In this document: positions 8,940 to 18,105 of the stretch, piece after piece
Position numbering within the stretch: the stretch's first letter is position 1
How the letters are laid out: the number at the start of each line of letters is the position of its first letter
Source of the DNA: Luteimonas cucumeris
GTDB taxonomy: Bacteria; Pseudomonadota; Gammaproteobacteria; Xanthomonadales; Xanthomonadaceae
Assembly: GCF_007830035.1 (NCBI RefSeq)
Contig: NZ_VLKN01000005.1
Span: 1-64,000 of the forward strand
Reading direction: 5' to 3'
Length of the DNA stretch: 64,000 nt
The notes under the pieces: model-generated
What the model was told of the DNA's origin: nothing
What the model saw: the letters and a program-made list of their open reading frames with translations, nothing else
Databases searched by the model: none
Position numbers and translations under genes: made by a program

Positions 8940-10775
8940 CTACAAGGCCTGGTCGCTGCGCTTGCGTCGGGAGTCCAAGCCGCTGGCGACGCTGATCGCA
9001 TCGCCTTCGATGTCGGCTTCGAACAGCTGTTCCAGCTCGGTGCGCGCTTGTTTGGCGGTCTCCAGCAGCGCCGATTCGTCGTCGTAGATCAGGTGCTGGC
9101 TGGCGAGCAGGTGTTCGTCGTGCTCGCGGAAGCGCTGCGTGCGGTGTTCGGCGACTTCGCGCGGGACGCCCAGCGAGACCAGCACTTCGCGGCCCATCTC
9201 CAGGCCCGAGGCGAAGGTTTCGCGGAAGATCTCCACGCCCAGGTCCATCAGCTGCCAGGCGTGGCGGCGGTCGTGCGCGCGTGCGAACACCTTCAGGTCC
9301 GGATACAGCCGGCGCACCACGCGCGCGGTGCGCAGGTTCGCTTCGGGATCGTCGATCGCGTCGATGAAGATGCGCGCATGTGGCGCACCGGCGGCGCGCA
9401 GCAGTTCCGGCCGCGCCGGGTCGCCGTAGTAGATCTTGTTGCCGAAGCGGCGCATGAAGTCGACGTGCTGCGCATCGGTCTCCAGCGCCACGAACGGAAT
9501 GCGCTGCGCGATCAGCAGCCGCGCCACGATCTGTCCGAAACGGCCGAAGCCGGCGATGATCACCTGCGGATGGCCGTCGTCGGGCAGCGGATCGAATTCC
9601 CGCTGCGGCCTGGGCGATGTATTCAGGCCGATCAACCGCGCCACGACGATCATCAACAGCGGCGTCAGCGCCATCGACACGCCGACGATGGCGACCAGGC
9701 GGTCGTGCATGGCCGCATCGATCAGGTCGACCTTGTCCGCTTCGGTGAAGATCACGAACGCGAATTCGCCGCCCAGCGCCATCACGCTGCCCAGGCGCAA
9801 CGCTTCCACCCGACCGATGCCGCCGGGATGCCGCCCAACCGCGAACAGCACGGCGAACTTGATCGCCATCAACACGACCACGCCCAGCAGGATCTGCACT
9901 GGTTCCATCGCGACCCAGTCCAGGTCGATACTCATGCCCACCGCCATGAAGAACAGGCCCAGCAGCAGGCCCTTGAACGGTTCGATCTGCGATTCGATCT
10001 CGTGGCGGAATTCCGAATCCGCCAGCAGCACGCCGGCCAGGAACGCGCCCAGGCCCATGCTCAGGTCGGCCAGCTGCATCACCCACGCCGCGCCCAGCAC
10101 CGCCAGCAAGGCGCTGGCGGTCAGCATTTCCGGCACGTCGATGCGCGCGGCCACGCGGAAAAGCTGCCGCAGCAGGTAGCGTCCGCCGATGATCACCACC
10201 GCGATCGCGACGATCGCCTTGAGCGTCGCGATCCAGATCGGTTCCGGCGTGGTCGATGCGGCCTTGCCCAGCAAAGGGATCGCCGCGATCAGCGGGATCG
10301 CCGCCAGGTCCTGGAACAGCAGGATGGCGAATGCCAGCCGGCCATGTTCGCTGCCCAGCGTCTTGCGCTCGGCCAGCAGCTGCAGGGTGACCGCGGTCGA
10401 GGAGAACGCCAGGCCCAGTCCGATCACCAGCGCCGCCTGCCAGCTCAGTCCATCGAGCAGGGCGATGGCGCCCAGCGCGATGCCGGTCACCGCCACCTGC
10501 AATCCGCCGGCACCGAACACCGACTTGCGCATCACCTTCAAGCGCGGCAGCGACAGTTCCAGCCCGATCACGAACAGCATCATCACCACGCCGATCTCGC
10601 TGGCGGCCAGCACCGGCTCGGCGTCGCGGATCACGCGCACGCCATCGGGTCCCAGCACCACCCCGGCGGCCAGGTAACCAAGCACCGCGCCCAAGCCGAA
10701 ACGCTTGAACAGCGGCACCGCGATCACCGCGGCCAACAGGAATACCAGTGCGATTTGCAGACCACTGCCGTGCAT
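8940..10775 (-). CDS. CPA2-family K+/H+ antiporter with RCK domain (KefB/KefC type)
   Basis: Inner-membrane monovalent cation:proton antiporter of 611 residues. The N-terminal ~380 residues hold about 12 hydrophobic segments with the family motifs GLELSLPRL and LGLAFSSTAVTLQLL. They are followed by a TrkA-N/RCK nucleotide-binding domain starting with VIIAGFGRFGQIVARLL near residue 400. This architecture is that of the glutathione-gated potassium efflux proteins KefB and KefC, but glutathione gating is not proven here and no kefF/kefG ancillary gene is adjacent. GGAGG precedes the ATG by six bases. The C-terminal ~60 residues are acidic and then basic, without a recognised domain. Confidence 0.92.
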   Translation of the reverse strand: MHGSGLQIALVFLLAAVIAVPLFKRFGLGAVLGYLAAGVVLGPDGVRVIRDAEPVLAASEIGVVMMLFVIGLELSLPRLKVMRKSVFGAGGLQVAVTGIALGAIALLDGLSWQAALVIGLGLAFSSTAVTLQLLAERKTLGSEHGRLAFAILLFQDLAAIPLIAAIPLLGKAASTTPEPIWIATLKAIVAIAVVIIGGRYLLRQLFRVAARIDVPEMLTASALLAVLGAAWVMQLADLSMGLGAFLAGVLLADSEFRHEIESQIEPFKGLLLGLFFMAVGMSIDLDWVAMEPVQILLGVVVLMAIKFAVLFAVGRHPGGIGRVEALRLGSVMALGGEFAFVIFTEADKVDLIDAAMHDRLVAIVGVSMALTPLLMIVVARLIGLNTSPRPQREFDPLPDDGHPQVIIAGFGRFGQIVARLLIAQRIPFVALETDAQHVDFMRRFGNKIYYGDPARPELLRAAGAPHARIFIDAIDDPEANLRTARVVRRLYPDLKVFARAHDRRHAWQLMDLGVEIFRETFASGLEMGREVLVSLGVPREVAEHRTQRFREHDEHLLASQHLIYDDESALLETAKQARTELEQLFEADIEGDAISVASGLDSRRKRSDQAL

Positions 10776-10867
10776 GACGACCTCCGTCGACGATTATGCC
10801 GCTGAAGGTGCTAGGCGTGCTTCCCGGAATCGAGAAACGGAAGAGCGTGCATCCCTCGCCTCAGACC

Positions 10868-10949
10868 GTCATGCCGAGCGCAGCGAGGGATCTGCTTTTG
10901 GTCGAAGTGCGAGAAAAAGCAGCAGATCCCTCGCTGCGCTCGGCATGAC
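10868..10949. repeat. Perfect 29-bp inverted repeat (GTCATGCCGAGCGCAGCGAG family)
   Basis: Arms 10868-10896 and 10921-10949 are exact reverse complements around a 24-base loop. The arm sequence belongs to a family of GTCATSCCGAG...CGAGGGA elements that also appears singly near 18974, 29709, 34220 and in a pair at 59213-59309. It lies between the GAF gene and the antiporter gene and may form a terminator hairpin. Confidence 0.75.
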
Positions 10950-10958
10950 ATGCTTTTC

Positions 10959-10993
10959 GATTCCCGATTCCCGATTCCCGATTCCCGATTCCC
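10959..10993. repeat. Five tandem GATTCCC units
   Basis: Five exact copies of the 7-bp unit GATTCCC run head to tail just downstream of the GAF-domain gene. The same unit forms the paired block after cydB. This is a simple-sequence minisatellite with no coding sense. Confidence 0.85.
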
Positions 10994-11006
10994 GGCTTTC
11001 AGCCCA

Positions 11007-11522
11007 TCAGCCGCCGGTGAATTGCCGCAGTCGCAGCGCACCGCGCTCGGCGATCGCCAGCATCGCGTGCTCATGCGCGAGACGGTAGTAATCCGCCTGC
11101 GGATGTTCGCTGTCCAGCACGCCGTACAACACGTCATCGGCGAGGATCGGCACCGCCAGTTCGGACAGGTTCGGCTGGTCGTCGGTCACGTAGCGGTCGT
11201 CGAGGCGCGCGTCGGCGGTGCGTTGCGGCAGGCGCAACTTCGCACAGCGCCCGACGATACCGACGCCCACCGCCAGCCGGATGCGCGATTCCAGGATGTG
11301 GTCGGCGGCGCGCTTCGGTCCCCACGCCGCCTGCTGCGTGAGGCTGCCGCCGCCGGCGTCCATCAGGTAGACGACGCAGTCGGCCAGTTCCAGCTCGCGC
11401 CCGCAGAAATCGCACAGCGCCCAGGCCACCGCCTGCGGCGACTCGACCCGCAACAGTTCGACCGACAGGCCGGCCAGCCGATTCGGGGCGTCGGCCAGGA
11501 ATGCAGCAGCGGCAAGCGACAC
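11007..11522 (-). CDS. Small GAF-domain protein
   Basis: Cytoplasmic protein of 171 residues with a single GAF-type fold, a domain that binds small ligands or senses redox state. The GTG start at 11522 is chosen because AAGGAGG lies just upstream (GGAAGGAGGAACGC then GTG); longer open frame upstream has no recognisable sequence. Visible GAF features are the AADCVVYLMD-like strand (here LADCVVYLMDAGG), GVGIVGRCA and SELAVPILADDVLYGVLDSEH. Cys pairs in ALCDFCGRE may bind metal or sense redox state, which is inference. It stands alone, convergent with nothing obvious. Confidence 0.8.
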   Translation of the reverse strand: MSLAAAAFLADAPNRLAGLSVELLRVESPQAVAWALCDFCGRELELADCVVYLMDAGGGSLTQQAAWGPKRAADHILESRIRLAVGVGIVGRCAKLRLPQRTADARLDDRYVTDDQPNLSELAVPILADDVLYGVLDSEHPQADYYRLAHEHAMLAIAERGALRLRQFTGG

Positions 11523-11762
11523 GCGTTCCTCCTTCCATGGAACGTCGCCCTGAGAGTACAACAATCGCCGTGCGCAGGCCGTTCCCGGGCGCGCAGCTCC
11601 GCGCTTTGCGCGCCATCGTGCCGGCATCCAGGCTGCCTGAAAGGGGAGGGGCCGGCGGAAAGTCCTGAAGGCAGGCACGGAGCGTGATGCAGCCTCTGGC
11701 ACCTCTATTTCGATATCACGGCAAGATCCCATCCCAAGGACGCCGAGTAGAGGCACGCACGA

Positions 11763-11790
11763 CAAAACGCCCCGCACAGCGGGGCGTTTC
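11763..11790 (-). terminator. Intrinsic terminator of rho
   Basis: Read on the minus strand, a GC-rich 9-bp stem (ACGCCCCGC / GCGGGGCGT) with a three-base loop is followed by TTTTGT. It begins 21 bases after the rho stop codon. Confidence 0.85.
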
Positions 11791-11810
11791 TTGGCAGGGA
11801 AGCCTGATGT

Positions 11811-13505
11811 TCAGCGCTTCATCGAAGAGAAGAACTCGTCGTTGGACTTGGTGTTCTTCATCTTGTCGAGCAGGAACTCCATCGCCGCGGTTTCGTCCAT
11901 CGGGTGCAGCAGCTTGCGCAGGATCCAGATCTTCTGCAGCAGGTCCGGCTCGATCAGCAGGTCCTCGCGGCGGGTGCCGGAGCGGTTGATGTCGATCGCG
12001 GGATAGACGCGCTTCTCGGCGATGCGGCGGTTGAGATGCACTTCGGAGTTGCCGGTGCCCTTGAATTCCTCGTAGATCACCTCGTCCATCTTCGAGCCGG
12101 TCTCGACCAGCGCGGTGGCGATGATGGTCAGCGAGCCGCCTTCCTCGACGTTGCGCGCGGCGCCGAAGAAGCGCTTCGGACGGTGCAGCGCGTTGGCGTC
12201 GACGCCACCGCTGAGCACCTTGCCGGAGCTGGGTACGACGTTGTTGTAGGCGCGGGCCAGGCGGGTGATCGAGTCGAGCAGGATCACCACGTCCTTCTTG
12301 TGCTCGACCAGGCGCTTGGCGCGCTCGATCACCATCTCGGCGACCTGCACGTGGCGCGCGGCCGGCTCGTCGAACGTCGAACTGATCACCTCGCCGCGCA
12401 CGGTGCGCTGCATGTCGGTGACTTCTTCCGGGCGCTCGTCGATCAGCAGCACGATCAGGTGCACGTCCGGATGGTTCGTGGTGATCGCGGTGGCGACCTG
12501 CTGCATCAGCATGGTCTTGCCGGCTTTCGGCGGCGACACGATCAGCGCGCGCTGGCCCTTGCCTTGCGGCGCCATCAGGTCCAGCACGCGGCCGGCGATG
12601 TCCTCGCTGGAGCCGTTGCCGCGCTCGAGCACGAAGCGGCGGCGCGGGAACAGCGCAGTCAGGTTCTCGAACAGCACCTTGTTCTTGGACGCTTCCAGCG
12701 GTTCGCCGTTGATGGTGTCGACCATCGACAGCGCGAAGTAGCGCTCGCCTTCCTTCGGGAAGCGGATGCGGCCGCCGAGATGGTCGCCGGTACGCAGGTT
12801 GAAGCGGCGGATCTGGCTGGGCGAGATGTAGGTGTCGTCCGGGCCGGCCAGGTAGCTGGCCTCGGCCGCGCGCAGGAAGCCGAAGCCATCCGGCAGGATT
12901 TCCAGCACGCCGTCGGCGGCGACGCCTTCGCCGTGGCGGGTCAGCACCTTCAGCAGCGCGAAGATCACGTCCTGCTTGCGGGCGCGGGCGACGCCTTCGG
13001 AAATGCCGAGCTGTTCGGCGATGTCGAGCAGCTTCTGCGCCGGCATGCGCTTCAGATCGCTCAGCGAATACTGCGGGAAGCCTTCCGGGATGTTGGCCAG
13101 TTTCGGCTGCGGCTGGTAGTTGTTGTCGCCGTTGCCCTGCGGGTTGTCCTGCGGCAGGCCGTCGTCGCGGAAACGATCGCGCTGGCGGTCGCGGCGGTTG
13201 CGGAAGCGGTCGCGGCGGTTGTTGTTGTTGAAGCGCTGGTCGCGCTGTTCACGCGTTTCGCCTTCGGGGCCGCCGCCCTCGGCGGCCGGGCCGGGGTTGG
13301 CCATGGCCACGGGTGCGGCGGGCGCAGATTCGGCGGACGGAGCCGGTGCCGTAGGCGCGGAGGCTGCGGGCGCCGGAGGCGCGGAAGCGGGTGGAGAGGA
13401 GGGGGCCGGCGGCGCCGTGTCGGCGGCCTGGTCGGCGGGGGTTGCACGCGGTTTGCGTACGCGCTTCACGGCGGTTTCGCCGGAGTCGGGTGTGTTCTTG
13501 GGCAA
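11811..13505 (-). CDS. rho: Transcription termination factor Rho
   Basis: Hexameric RNA-dependent ATPase that terminates transcription. The 564-residue product is about 145 residues longer than E. coli Rho because of an N-terminal region rich in Pro/Ala, then in Asn/Arg ([20 protein letters not shown]). The Rho fold starts near [20 protein letters not shown]; the RNA-binding domain contains LPDGFGFLR, and Walker A is PPKAGKT with Lys330. The start codon is TTG at 13503-13505 with a GAGGA sequence eight bases upstream; the KRVRKPRA block right after it is, as far as I recall, conserved in xanthomonad Rho. Two thioredoxin genes lie upstream on the same strand, the usual trxA-rho order. Confidence 0.96.
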   Translation of the reverse strand: MPKNTPDSGETAVKRVRKPRATPADQAADTAPPAPSSPPASAPPAPAASAPTAPAPSAESAPAAPVAMANPGPAAEGGGPEGETREQRDQRFNNNNRRDRFRNRRDRQRDRFRDDGLPQDNPQGNGDNNYQPQPKLANIPEGFPQYSLSDLKRMPAQKLLDIAEQLGISEGVARARKQDVIFALLKVLTRHGEGVAADGVLEILPDGFGFLRAAEASYLAGPDDTYISPSQIRRFNLRTGDHLGGRIRFPKEGERYFALSMVDTINGEPLEASKNKVLFENLTALFPRRRFVLERGNGSSEDIAGRVLDLMAPQGKGQRALIVSPPKAGKTMLMQQVATAITTNHPDVHLIVLLIDERPEEVTDMQRTVRGEVISSTFDEPAARHVQVAEMVIERAKRLVEHKKDVVILLDSITRLARAYNNVVPSSGKVLSGGVDANALHRPKRFFGAARNVEEGGSLTIIATALVETGSKMDEVIYEEFKGTGNSEVHLNRRIAEKRVYPAIDINRSGTRREDLLIEPDLLQKIWILRKLLHPMDETAAMEFLLDKMKNTKSNDEFFSSMKR

Positions 13506-13759
13506 GCTGGAATTCCTCGCTGATGCGAGCGCACGCGGTCTGCGGGCGGACGTGTTGGAAGTGTTCGAGAGGGGGTGCGGCGCCGAAAATCACGCCGGGT
13601 GAAGCAGAAACTAGCACCGCCATCGCCCCGCGGCAAGCGCCGTGGACGCGAATCCGTTCAGAGAATGGTGCAGGGCTGCGTGGAGCGGAACCGGCTTCCA
13701 CTGCCGGTTGCCGAGCCGGCCGGGCAGCACGGCAAAAACCCGGCGCCACATGGCAGGTA

Positions 13760-14095
13760 TCAGAGCGCTTTGTCGATCATCTGGCCCAGCACGGTCCTGA
13801 TGTTGCCGGGTGCGCCGAATTGGGTGGCCTGCACCTGGCCGTCCTTGAACAGCAGCAGCATCGGCAGGCTGCGTACATTGAAGCGGATGCCCAGGTTCGG
13901 ATGCGCCTCCACGTCGACCTTCACCATCCTGGCGCGGCCGTCGTACTGCTCGGCGAACTGATCGACCAGCGGGCCCACAATCGTCTTGCATGAGGGGCAC
14001 CAGGGTGCCCAGAAATCGACCAGCACCGGGCTGGGGGACTGCAGCACGGCTGCGTCGAAATCGGCGTCACCGGCGTGGATGACCTTGTCGCTCAT
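13760..14095 (-). CDS. Thioredoxin paralogue with WCPSC active site
   Basis: Thioredoxin-fold protein of 111 residues, a tandem duplicate of the gene just upstream. Almost the whole sequence matches its neighbour, including VLVDFWAPWC, GIRFNVRS and PMLLLFKDGQ with the cis-Pro. The dithiol motif is WCPSC rather than WCGPC, followed by an extra residue (KTIVGP against KMIGP). The CxxC dipeptide tunes redox potential, so this copy may work at a different potential or as an isomerase/oxidase; that is inference. AAGG precedes the ATG. It is 25 bases downstream of trxA and 254 bases upstream of rho. Confidence 0.9.
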   Translation of the reverse strand: MSDKVIHAGDADFDAAVLQSPSPVLVDFWAPWCPSCKTIVGPLVDQFAEQYDGRARMVKVDVEAHPNLGIRFNVRSLPMLLLFKDGQVQATQFGAPGNIRTVLGQMIDKAL

Positions 14096-14120
14096 TGAGC
14101 CTTGCCGGCCTGCGGGACGC

Positions 14121-14453
14121 CTAGAGCGCCTTCTCGATCATCTGGTTCAGCACCGCCTTGATGTTGCCCGGCGCGCCCATCTGGCTGGCCTGCACCTGGC
14201 CATCCTTGAACAGCAGCAGCATCGGAATGCTGCGTACGTTGAAGCGGATGCCCAGGTTCGGATGCGCCTGCACGTCGACTTTCACCATCTTGGCGCGGCC
14301 GTCGTACTCGTCGGCCAACTGGTCGACCACCGGCCCGATCATCTTGCACGGGGCGCACCAGGGCGCCCAGAAATCGACCAGCACCGGTTCGGAGGACTGC
14401 AGCACGGTGCTGTCGAAATCGGCGTCGCCGGCGTGGATGACCTTGTCGCTCAC
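14121..14453 (-). CDS. trxA: Thioredoxin (WCAPC active site)
   Basis: Cytosolic disulfide reductase of 110 residues. The GTG start at 14453 is preferred over a longer ATG frame because an AGGAG box lies six bases upstream and the product then aligns end to end with the neighbouring paralogue (both start SDKVIHAGDADFD). The active site reads WCAPC, one residue away from the canonical WCGPC; the cis-Pro motif is IPMLLLFKDG. It is divergent from rhlB and upstream of a second thioredoxin and rho, the usual setting of the main trxA gene in gammaproteobacteria. Confidence 0.92.
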   Translation of the reverse strand: MSDKVIHAGDADFDSTVLQSSEPVLVDFWAPWCAPCKMIGPVVDQLADEYDGRAKMVKVDVQAHPNLGIRFNVRSIPMLLLFKDGQVQASQMGAPGNIKAVLNQMIEKAL

Positions 14454-14619
14454 GGATGTCTCCTGCAGGGGCGTGCCGGTCACGGCCCGCCGAGTACGGT
14501 AAACTGGGGCGTTGCAGCGGCGGTTTCAAGACCCGTCCGCGCCACCCAAATCGAGCCGGCAGTCTGCGACGCCGACGCCGCCCACGCAAGCGCGAATCGC
14601 GCGCACCGACGCCCAGAGC

Positions 14620-16302
14620 ATGTCCGACAAACCACTTACCGATATCACCTTTTCTTCCTTCGATCTGCACCCCGCCCTGCTGTCCGGCCTGGAAGCCGCG
14701 GGCTTCACCCGTTGCACACCGATCCAGGCATTGACCTTGCCGGTGGCGCTGCCCGGCCGCGATGTCGCCGGACAGGCGCAGACCGGCACCGGCAAGACGC
14801 TGGCGTTCCTGATCACGGTCATCAACCGCCTGCTGACGCGGCCGGCACTGGCCGAACGCAAGCCCGAAGACCCGCGTGCGCTGATCCTGGCGCCGACCCG
14901 CGAACTGGCGATCCAGATCCACAAGGACGCGGTCAAGTTCGGCAGCGACCTGGGCCTGCGTTTCGCGCTGGTCTATGGCGGCGTCGACTACGACAAGCAG
15001 CGCGCGCTGCTGCAGGAAGGCGTCGACGTGATCATCGCCACGCCGGGCCGGCTGATCGACTACGTCAAGCAGCACAAGGTCGTGTCGCTGCACGCCTGCG
15101 AGATTTGCGTGCTGGACGAGGCCGACCGCATGTTCGACCTCGGTTTCATCAAGGACATACGGTTTTTGCTGCGACGGATGCCGGTGCGCACCGAGCGCCA
15201 GACGCTGCTGTTCTCGGCCACGCTCAGCCATCGTGTGCTGGAGCTGGCCTACGAGCACATGAACGAGCCGGAAAAGCTGATCGTCGAGTCCGAGTACATC
15301 ACCAACTCCAAGGTGCGCCAGGCGATGTACTTCCCGGCCGACGAGGAGAAGCTGCCGCTGCTGCTGGGCCTGCTGTCGCGCAGCGAAGGCGCGCGCACGA
15401 TGGTGTTCGTCAACACCAAGGCGTTCGTCGAGCGCGTCGCTCGCTCGCTGGAACGCGCCGGCTACCGCGTCGGCGTGCTCAGCGGCGACGTGCCGCAGAA
15501 GAAGCGCGAGTCGCTGCTGAAGAAGTTCCAGGCCGGCCAGCTCGAGATCCTGGTCGCCACCGACGTGGCCGCGCGCGGCCTGCACATCGACGGCGTCAGC
15601 CACGTCTACAACTACGACCTGCCGTTCGATGCCGAGGACTACGTGCACCGCATCGGCCGCACCGCGCGGCTGGGTGCCGAGGGCGACGCGATCAGCTTCG
15701 CCTGCGAGCGCTATGCGATGTCGCTGCCGGACATCGAGGCCTACATCGAGCAGAAGATCCCGGTGCAGACGGTGACGCCGGACCTGATGGTCGCGCTGCC
15801 GCGCACGCCGCGCGCCAAGGTCGAAGGCGAAGAGGAAGAAAGCATCGGCACGATCTTCAAGGAAGCGCGCGAACAGCGCGATGCCGACGAGCAGCGTCGT
15901 GGCGGTGGTCGCACGGGCGCCGGCGGCAGCCGCAGCGGTGGCGATGCACGCCGCGAACGCGGCCCGCGTCCGCCGCGCAAGACCGGCGTGCCCGTCGCCA
16001 AGCCAGTCGTTGCCGCCGTCGCAGCGACGGCCGTTGCCGCCACCGTCGTGCAGGCGAGCGAGGACGAGCGCGCGCCGCGCAAGCGTCGCCGCCGTCGTGG
16101 CGGCCGCCGCATCGAAGGCGGTGAAGCCGCCACGCAGCAGAATGTCGCCGCCCCGGCGGCCAAGGCGCCGACGAAGCCGCAGTTCAAGCCGGCCAACAAG
16201 TCCGTGGCTGGCAAGCCCGCGCAGGAATCGCCCTCGCTGCTATCGCGGATCGGCTCCGGCCTGAAGAAGCTGGTCACGCGCGCACCGCGCTCGCAGCACT
16301 AG
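14620..16302 (+). CDS. rhlB: ATP-dependent RNA helicase RhlB
   Basis: DEAD-box helicase that unwinds RNA for the degradosome. Start ATG at 14620 gives [13 protein letters not shown], the RhlB N-terminus; an upstream in-frame start has no family sequence. Motifs: Q-motif region [23 protein letters not shown] with Lys59, PTRELA, DEAD at residues 166-169, SAT, and HRIGRTAR. Helicase core ends near residue 385. The C-terminal ~175 residues are Arg/Gly-rich then Ala/Val/Lys-rich and contain [11 protein letters not shown], a likely RNA-binding tail, making the protein (560 residues) longer than E. coli RhlB (421). It lies divergent from trxA-rho. Confidence 0.95.
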   Translation: MSDKPLTDITFSSFDLHPALLSGLEAAGFTRCTPIQALTLPVALPGRDVAGQAQTGTGKTLAFLITVINRLLTRPALAERKPEDPRALILAPTRELAIQIHKDAVKFGSDLGLRFALVYGGVDYDKQRALLQEGVDVIIATPGRLIDYVKQHKVVSLHACEICVLDEADRMFDLGFIKDIRFLLRRMPVRTERQTLLFSATLSHRVLELAYEHMNEPEKLIVESEYITNSKVRQAMYFPADEEKLPLLLGLLSRSEGARTMVFVNTKAFVERVARSLERAGYRVGVLSGDVPQKKRESLLKKFQAGQLEILVATDVAARGLHIDGVSHVYNYDLPFDAEDYVHRIGRTARLGAEGDAISFACERYAMSLPDIEAYIEQKIPVQTVTPDLMVALPRTPRAKVEGEEEESIGTIFKEAREQRDADEQRRGGGRTGAGGSRSGGDARRERGPRPPRKTGVPVAKPVVAAVAATAVAATVVQASEDERAPRKRRRRRGGRRIEGGEAATQQNVAAPAAKAPTKPQFKPANKSVAGKPAQESPSLLSRIGSGLKKLVTRAPRSQH

Positions 16303-16306
16303 GAGC

Positions 16307-16464
16307 CCGTGATTGGTTATTGGTGATTCGTGACGGGCAGGAGCAGAGGCCCCGGGTCGCTGCTGTTACCGTTGGGAATGATGATTACGCGGGCTGGCCG
16401 AGCCATAATCGGCCGCGACCCGCCGTCTTCATCGAATCACCGATCACGAATCACCAATCACGGC
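16307..16464. repeat. Inverted GATTGGTGATTCG repeats between rhlB and ftsE
   Basis: CGTGATTGGTTATTGGTGATTCGTGACGGG-like sequence at 16307-16337 reappears in inverted form at 16434-16464 (GAATCACCGATCACGAATCACCAATCACG). The arms are imperfect and flank about 95 bases without a gene. It is probably a dispersed repeat that could also shape the ftsE leader. Confidence 0.6.
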
Positions 16465-16469
16465 CCTCC

Positions 16470-17159
16470 ATGCCCGTCCTGCGCTTCGACAATGTCAGCA
16501 AACGCTATTCCGGCGGACACGATGCGCTGACCGAGGTCAGCTTCGATGTCGCCGCCGGCGAGATGCTGTTCATCACCGGTCATTCCGGCGCCGGCAAGAG
16601 CACGCTGCTCAAGCTGATCCACCTCAGCGAGCGTCCCAGCCGCGGCGCTGTGCTGTTCGGCGAGCGCAACCTGATGAAGGTGCGCGGGCGCCGCGTGCCG
16701 CTGCACCGGCGCGAAGTGGGCGTGGTCTACCAGAACCACCAGCTGCTGATGGACCGCAGCATCTACGACAACATCGCCCTGCCGCTGATCCTGCGCGGCC
16801 TGCGTCGCGGCGACATCGGCAAGCGCGTGCGCGGCATCCTCGATCGCCTCGGCCTGGGCGCACGCGAGCGCGCGCTGCCGTCGCAGCTGTCGGCCGGCGA
16901 GCAGCAGCGCGTCGGCATCGCCCGCGCGGTAGTCGGCGAACCGCGGTTGCTGGTGGCCGACGAACCGACCGGCAACCTCGACCCGACCCTGTCGGCCGAG
17001 ATCATGGCGCTGTTCGCCTCGCTGCCCGAGCGCGGCACCAGCGTGATCGTCGCCAGCCACGACCTGGGCCTGGTCAAGCGCATGAAGAAGCGCGTGCTGG
17101 TGCTCGACCACGGCCGCCTCGCCGACGACATCTCGCCCGAGGACCTGGCCGATGAGTGA
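16470..17159 (+). CDS. ftsE: Cell division ATP-binding protein FtsE
   Basis: ABC ATPase partner of FtsX at the septum, coupling ATP hydrolysis to activation of peptidoglycan hydrolases. The 229-residue product starts MPVLRFDNVSKRYSGG and shows Walker A GHSGAGKST, Q-loop VYQNHQLL, signature LSAGEQQRVGIARA and Walker B LLVADEPTGNLD. Length is normal. The stop overlaps ftsX by eight bases. Confidence 0.95.
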   Translation: MPVLRFDNVSKRYSGGHDALTEVSFDVAAGEMLFITGHSGAGKSTLLKLIHLSERPSRGAVLFGERNLMKVRGRRVPLHRREVGVVYQNHQLLMDRSIYDNIALPLILRGLRRGDIGKRVRGILDRLGLGARERALPSQLSAGEQQRVGIARAVVGEPRLLVADEPTGNLDPTLSAEIMALFASLPERGTSVIVASHDLGLVKRMKKRVLVLDHGRLADDISPEDLADE

Positions 17160-18105
17160 CCTGCCCGCGCCACGGTCGCGCTCGGGGATCGGCACCTGGT
17201 TCGACCATCATCTGTACAGCTTCGTCGCCAGCCTCGGCCGCGTGTTGCGCAAGCCGTGGTCGACGGTGCTCACGGTCGGCGTGATGGCCGTCGCGCTGGC
17301 GTTGCCGCTGGGCCTGTGGCTGGTGCTGGCCAACGTCGAACGCTTCGTCGGCGACGTGCAGCAGTCGCGCCAGATCAACCTGTTCCTGAAACCTGAAATC
17401 AAGCTCGAGCGCGCACGCAGGCTGACCGAGGAACTGCGCGGCCGCGGCGACATCGCCCGGGTCGAACTGAAGACGCCCGAACAGGGCTTGGCCGAACTGC
17501 GCGAACGCAGCGGCCTGGGCGAGGCGATCGCCGCACTGTCGCCGGATGCAGACGGCGCCAACCCGCTGCCGTGCCTGCTGATCGTGACGCCCAAAGGCGA
17601 CGAGACCCTGCTCGCCGAATCGCTGCAGATGCTGCCCGAAGCCGACCTGGTGCAACGCGACGCCGTATGGCGGCAGCGGCTCGACGGCTGGTTGCGCTTC
17701 GGCAACCGCGTCGCCTGGGTGCTTGCGGCGCTGCTCGGGCTCGGCGCACTGCTGGTCGTCGGCAACACCGTGCGGCTCGACATCCAGGCGCGGCGCGAGG
17801 AGATCGGCGTGCTGCAGCTGCTCGGCGCCACCGATGGCTTCATCCGCCGGCCCTTCCTCTATCTGGGCGCGTGGTATGGCCTGGCCAGCGGCGCGCTCGC
17901 GCTGGGCCTGCTGACTGCGACCCACCTCGCGTTGAAGGCGCCGCTGGCGACATTGGCGCAGAGCTACGGCAGCCAGTTCGCGTTGACCGGTTTCGATCCG
18001 CGCCAGCTGCTGGTCGTGCTGCTGGCCGCGACACTGCTCGGCTGGCTCGGCGCCGGCCTGGTCACCGGCCATTTCCTGCGCCAGACCCGGCCGACGGACA
18101 CCTGA
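17152..18105 (+). CDS. ftsX: Cell division permease-like protein FtsX
   Basis: Inner-membrane partner of FtsE. The 317-residue product has a cytoplasmic N-terminus, a first membrane helix near residues 38-60, a periplasmic PLD domain (about 65-185) and three further helices near 187-210, 233-258 and 280-302, the FtsX pattern. EEIGVLQLLGATDGFI is the conserved cytoplasmic loop that contacts FtsE. It overlaps ftsE by eight bases and the next gene by one base (TGATG), so the three form one translational unit. rpoH, often next to ftsX, is here 4.5 kb away. Confidence 0.95.
   Translation: MSDLPAPRSRSGIGTWFDHHLYSFVASLGRVLRKPWSTVLTVGVMAVALALPLGLWLVLANVERFVGDVQQSRQINLFLKPEIKLERARRLTEELRGRGDIARVELKTPEQGLAELRERSGLGEAIAALSPDADGANPLPCLLIVTPKGDETLLAESLQMLPEADLVQRDAVWRQRLDGWLRFGNRVAWVLAALLGLGALLVVGNTVRLDIQARREEIGVLQLLGATDGFIRRPFLYLGAWYGLASGALALGLLTATHLALKAPLATLAQSYGSQFALTGFDPRQLLVVLLAATLLGWLGAGLVTGHFLRQTRPTDT

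Noticed and set aside
9048-10805. 585-codon plus-strand frame
   Set aside because: Antisense shadow of the KefB/C-type antiporter; His/Gln/Arg-rich without domain.
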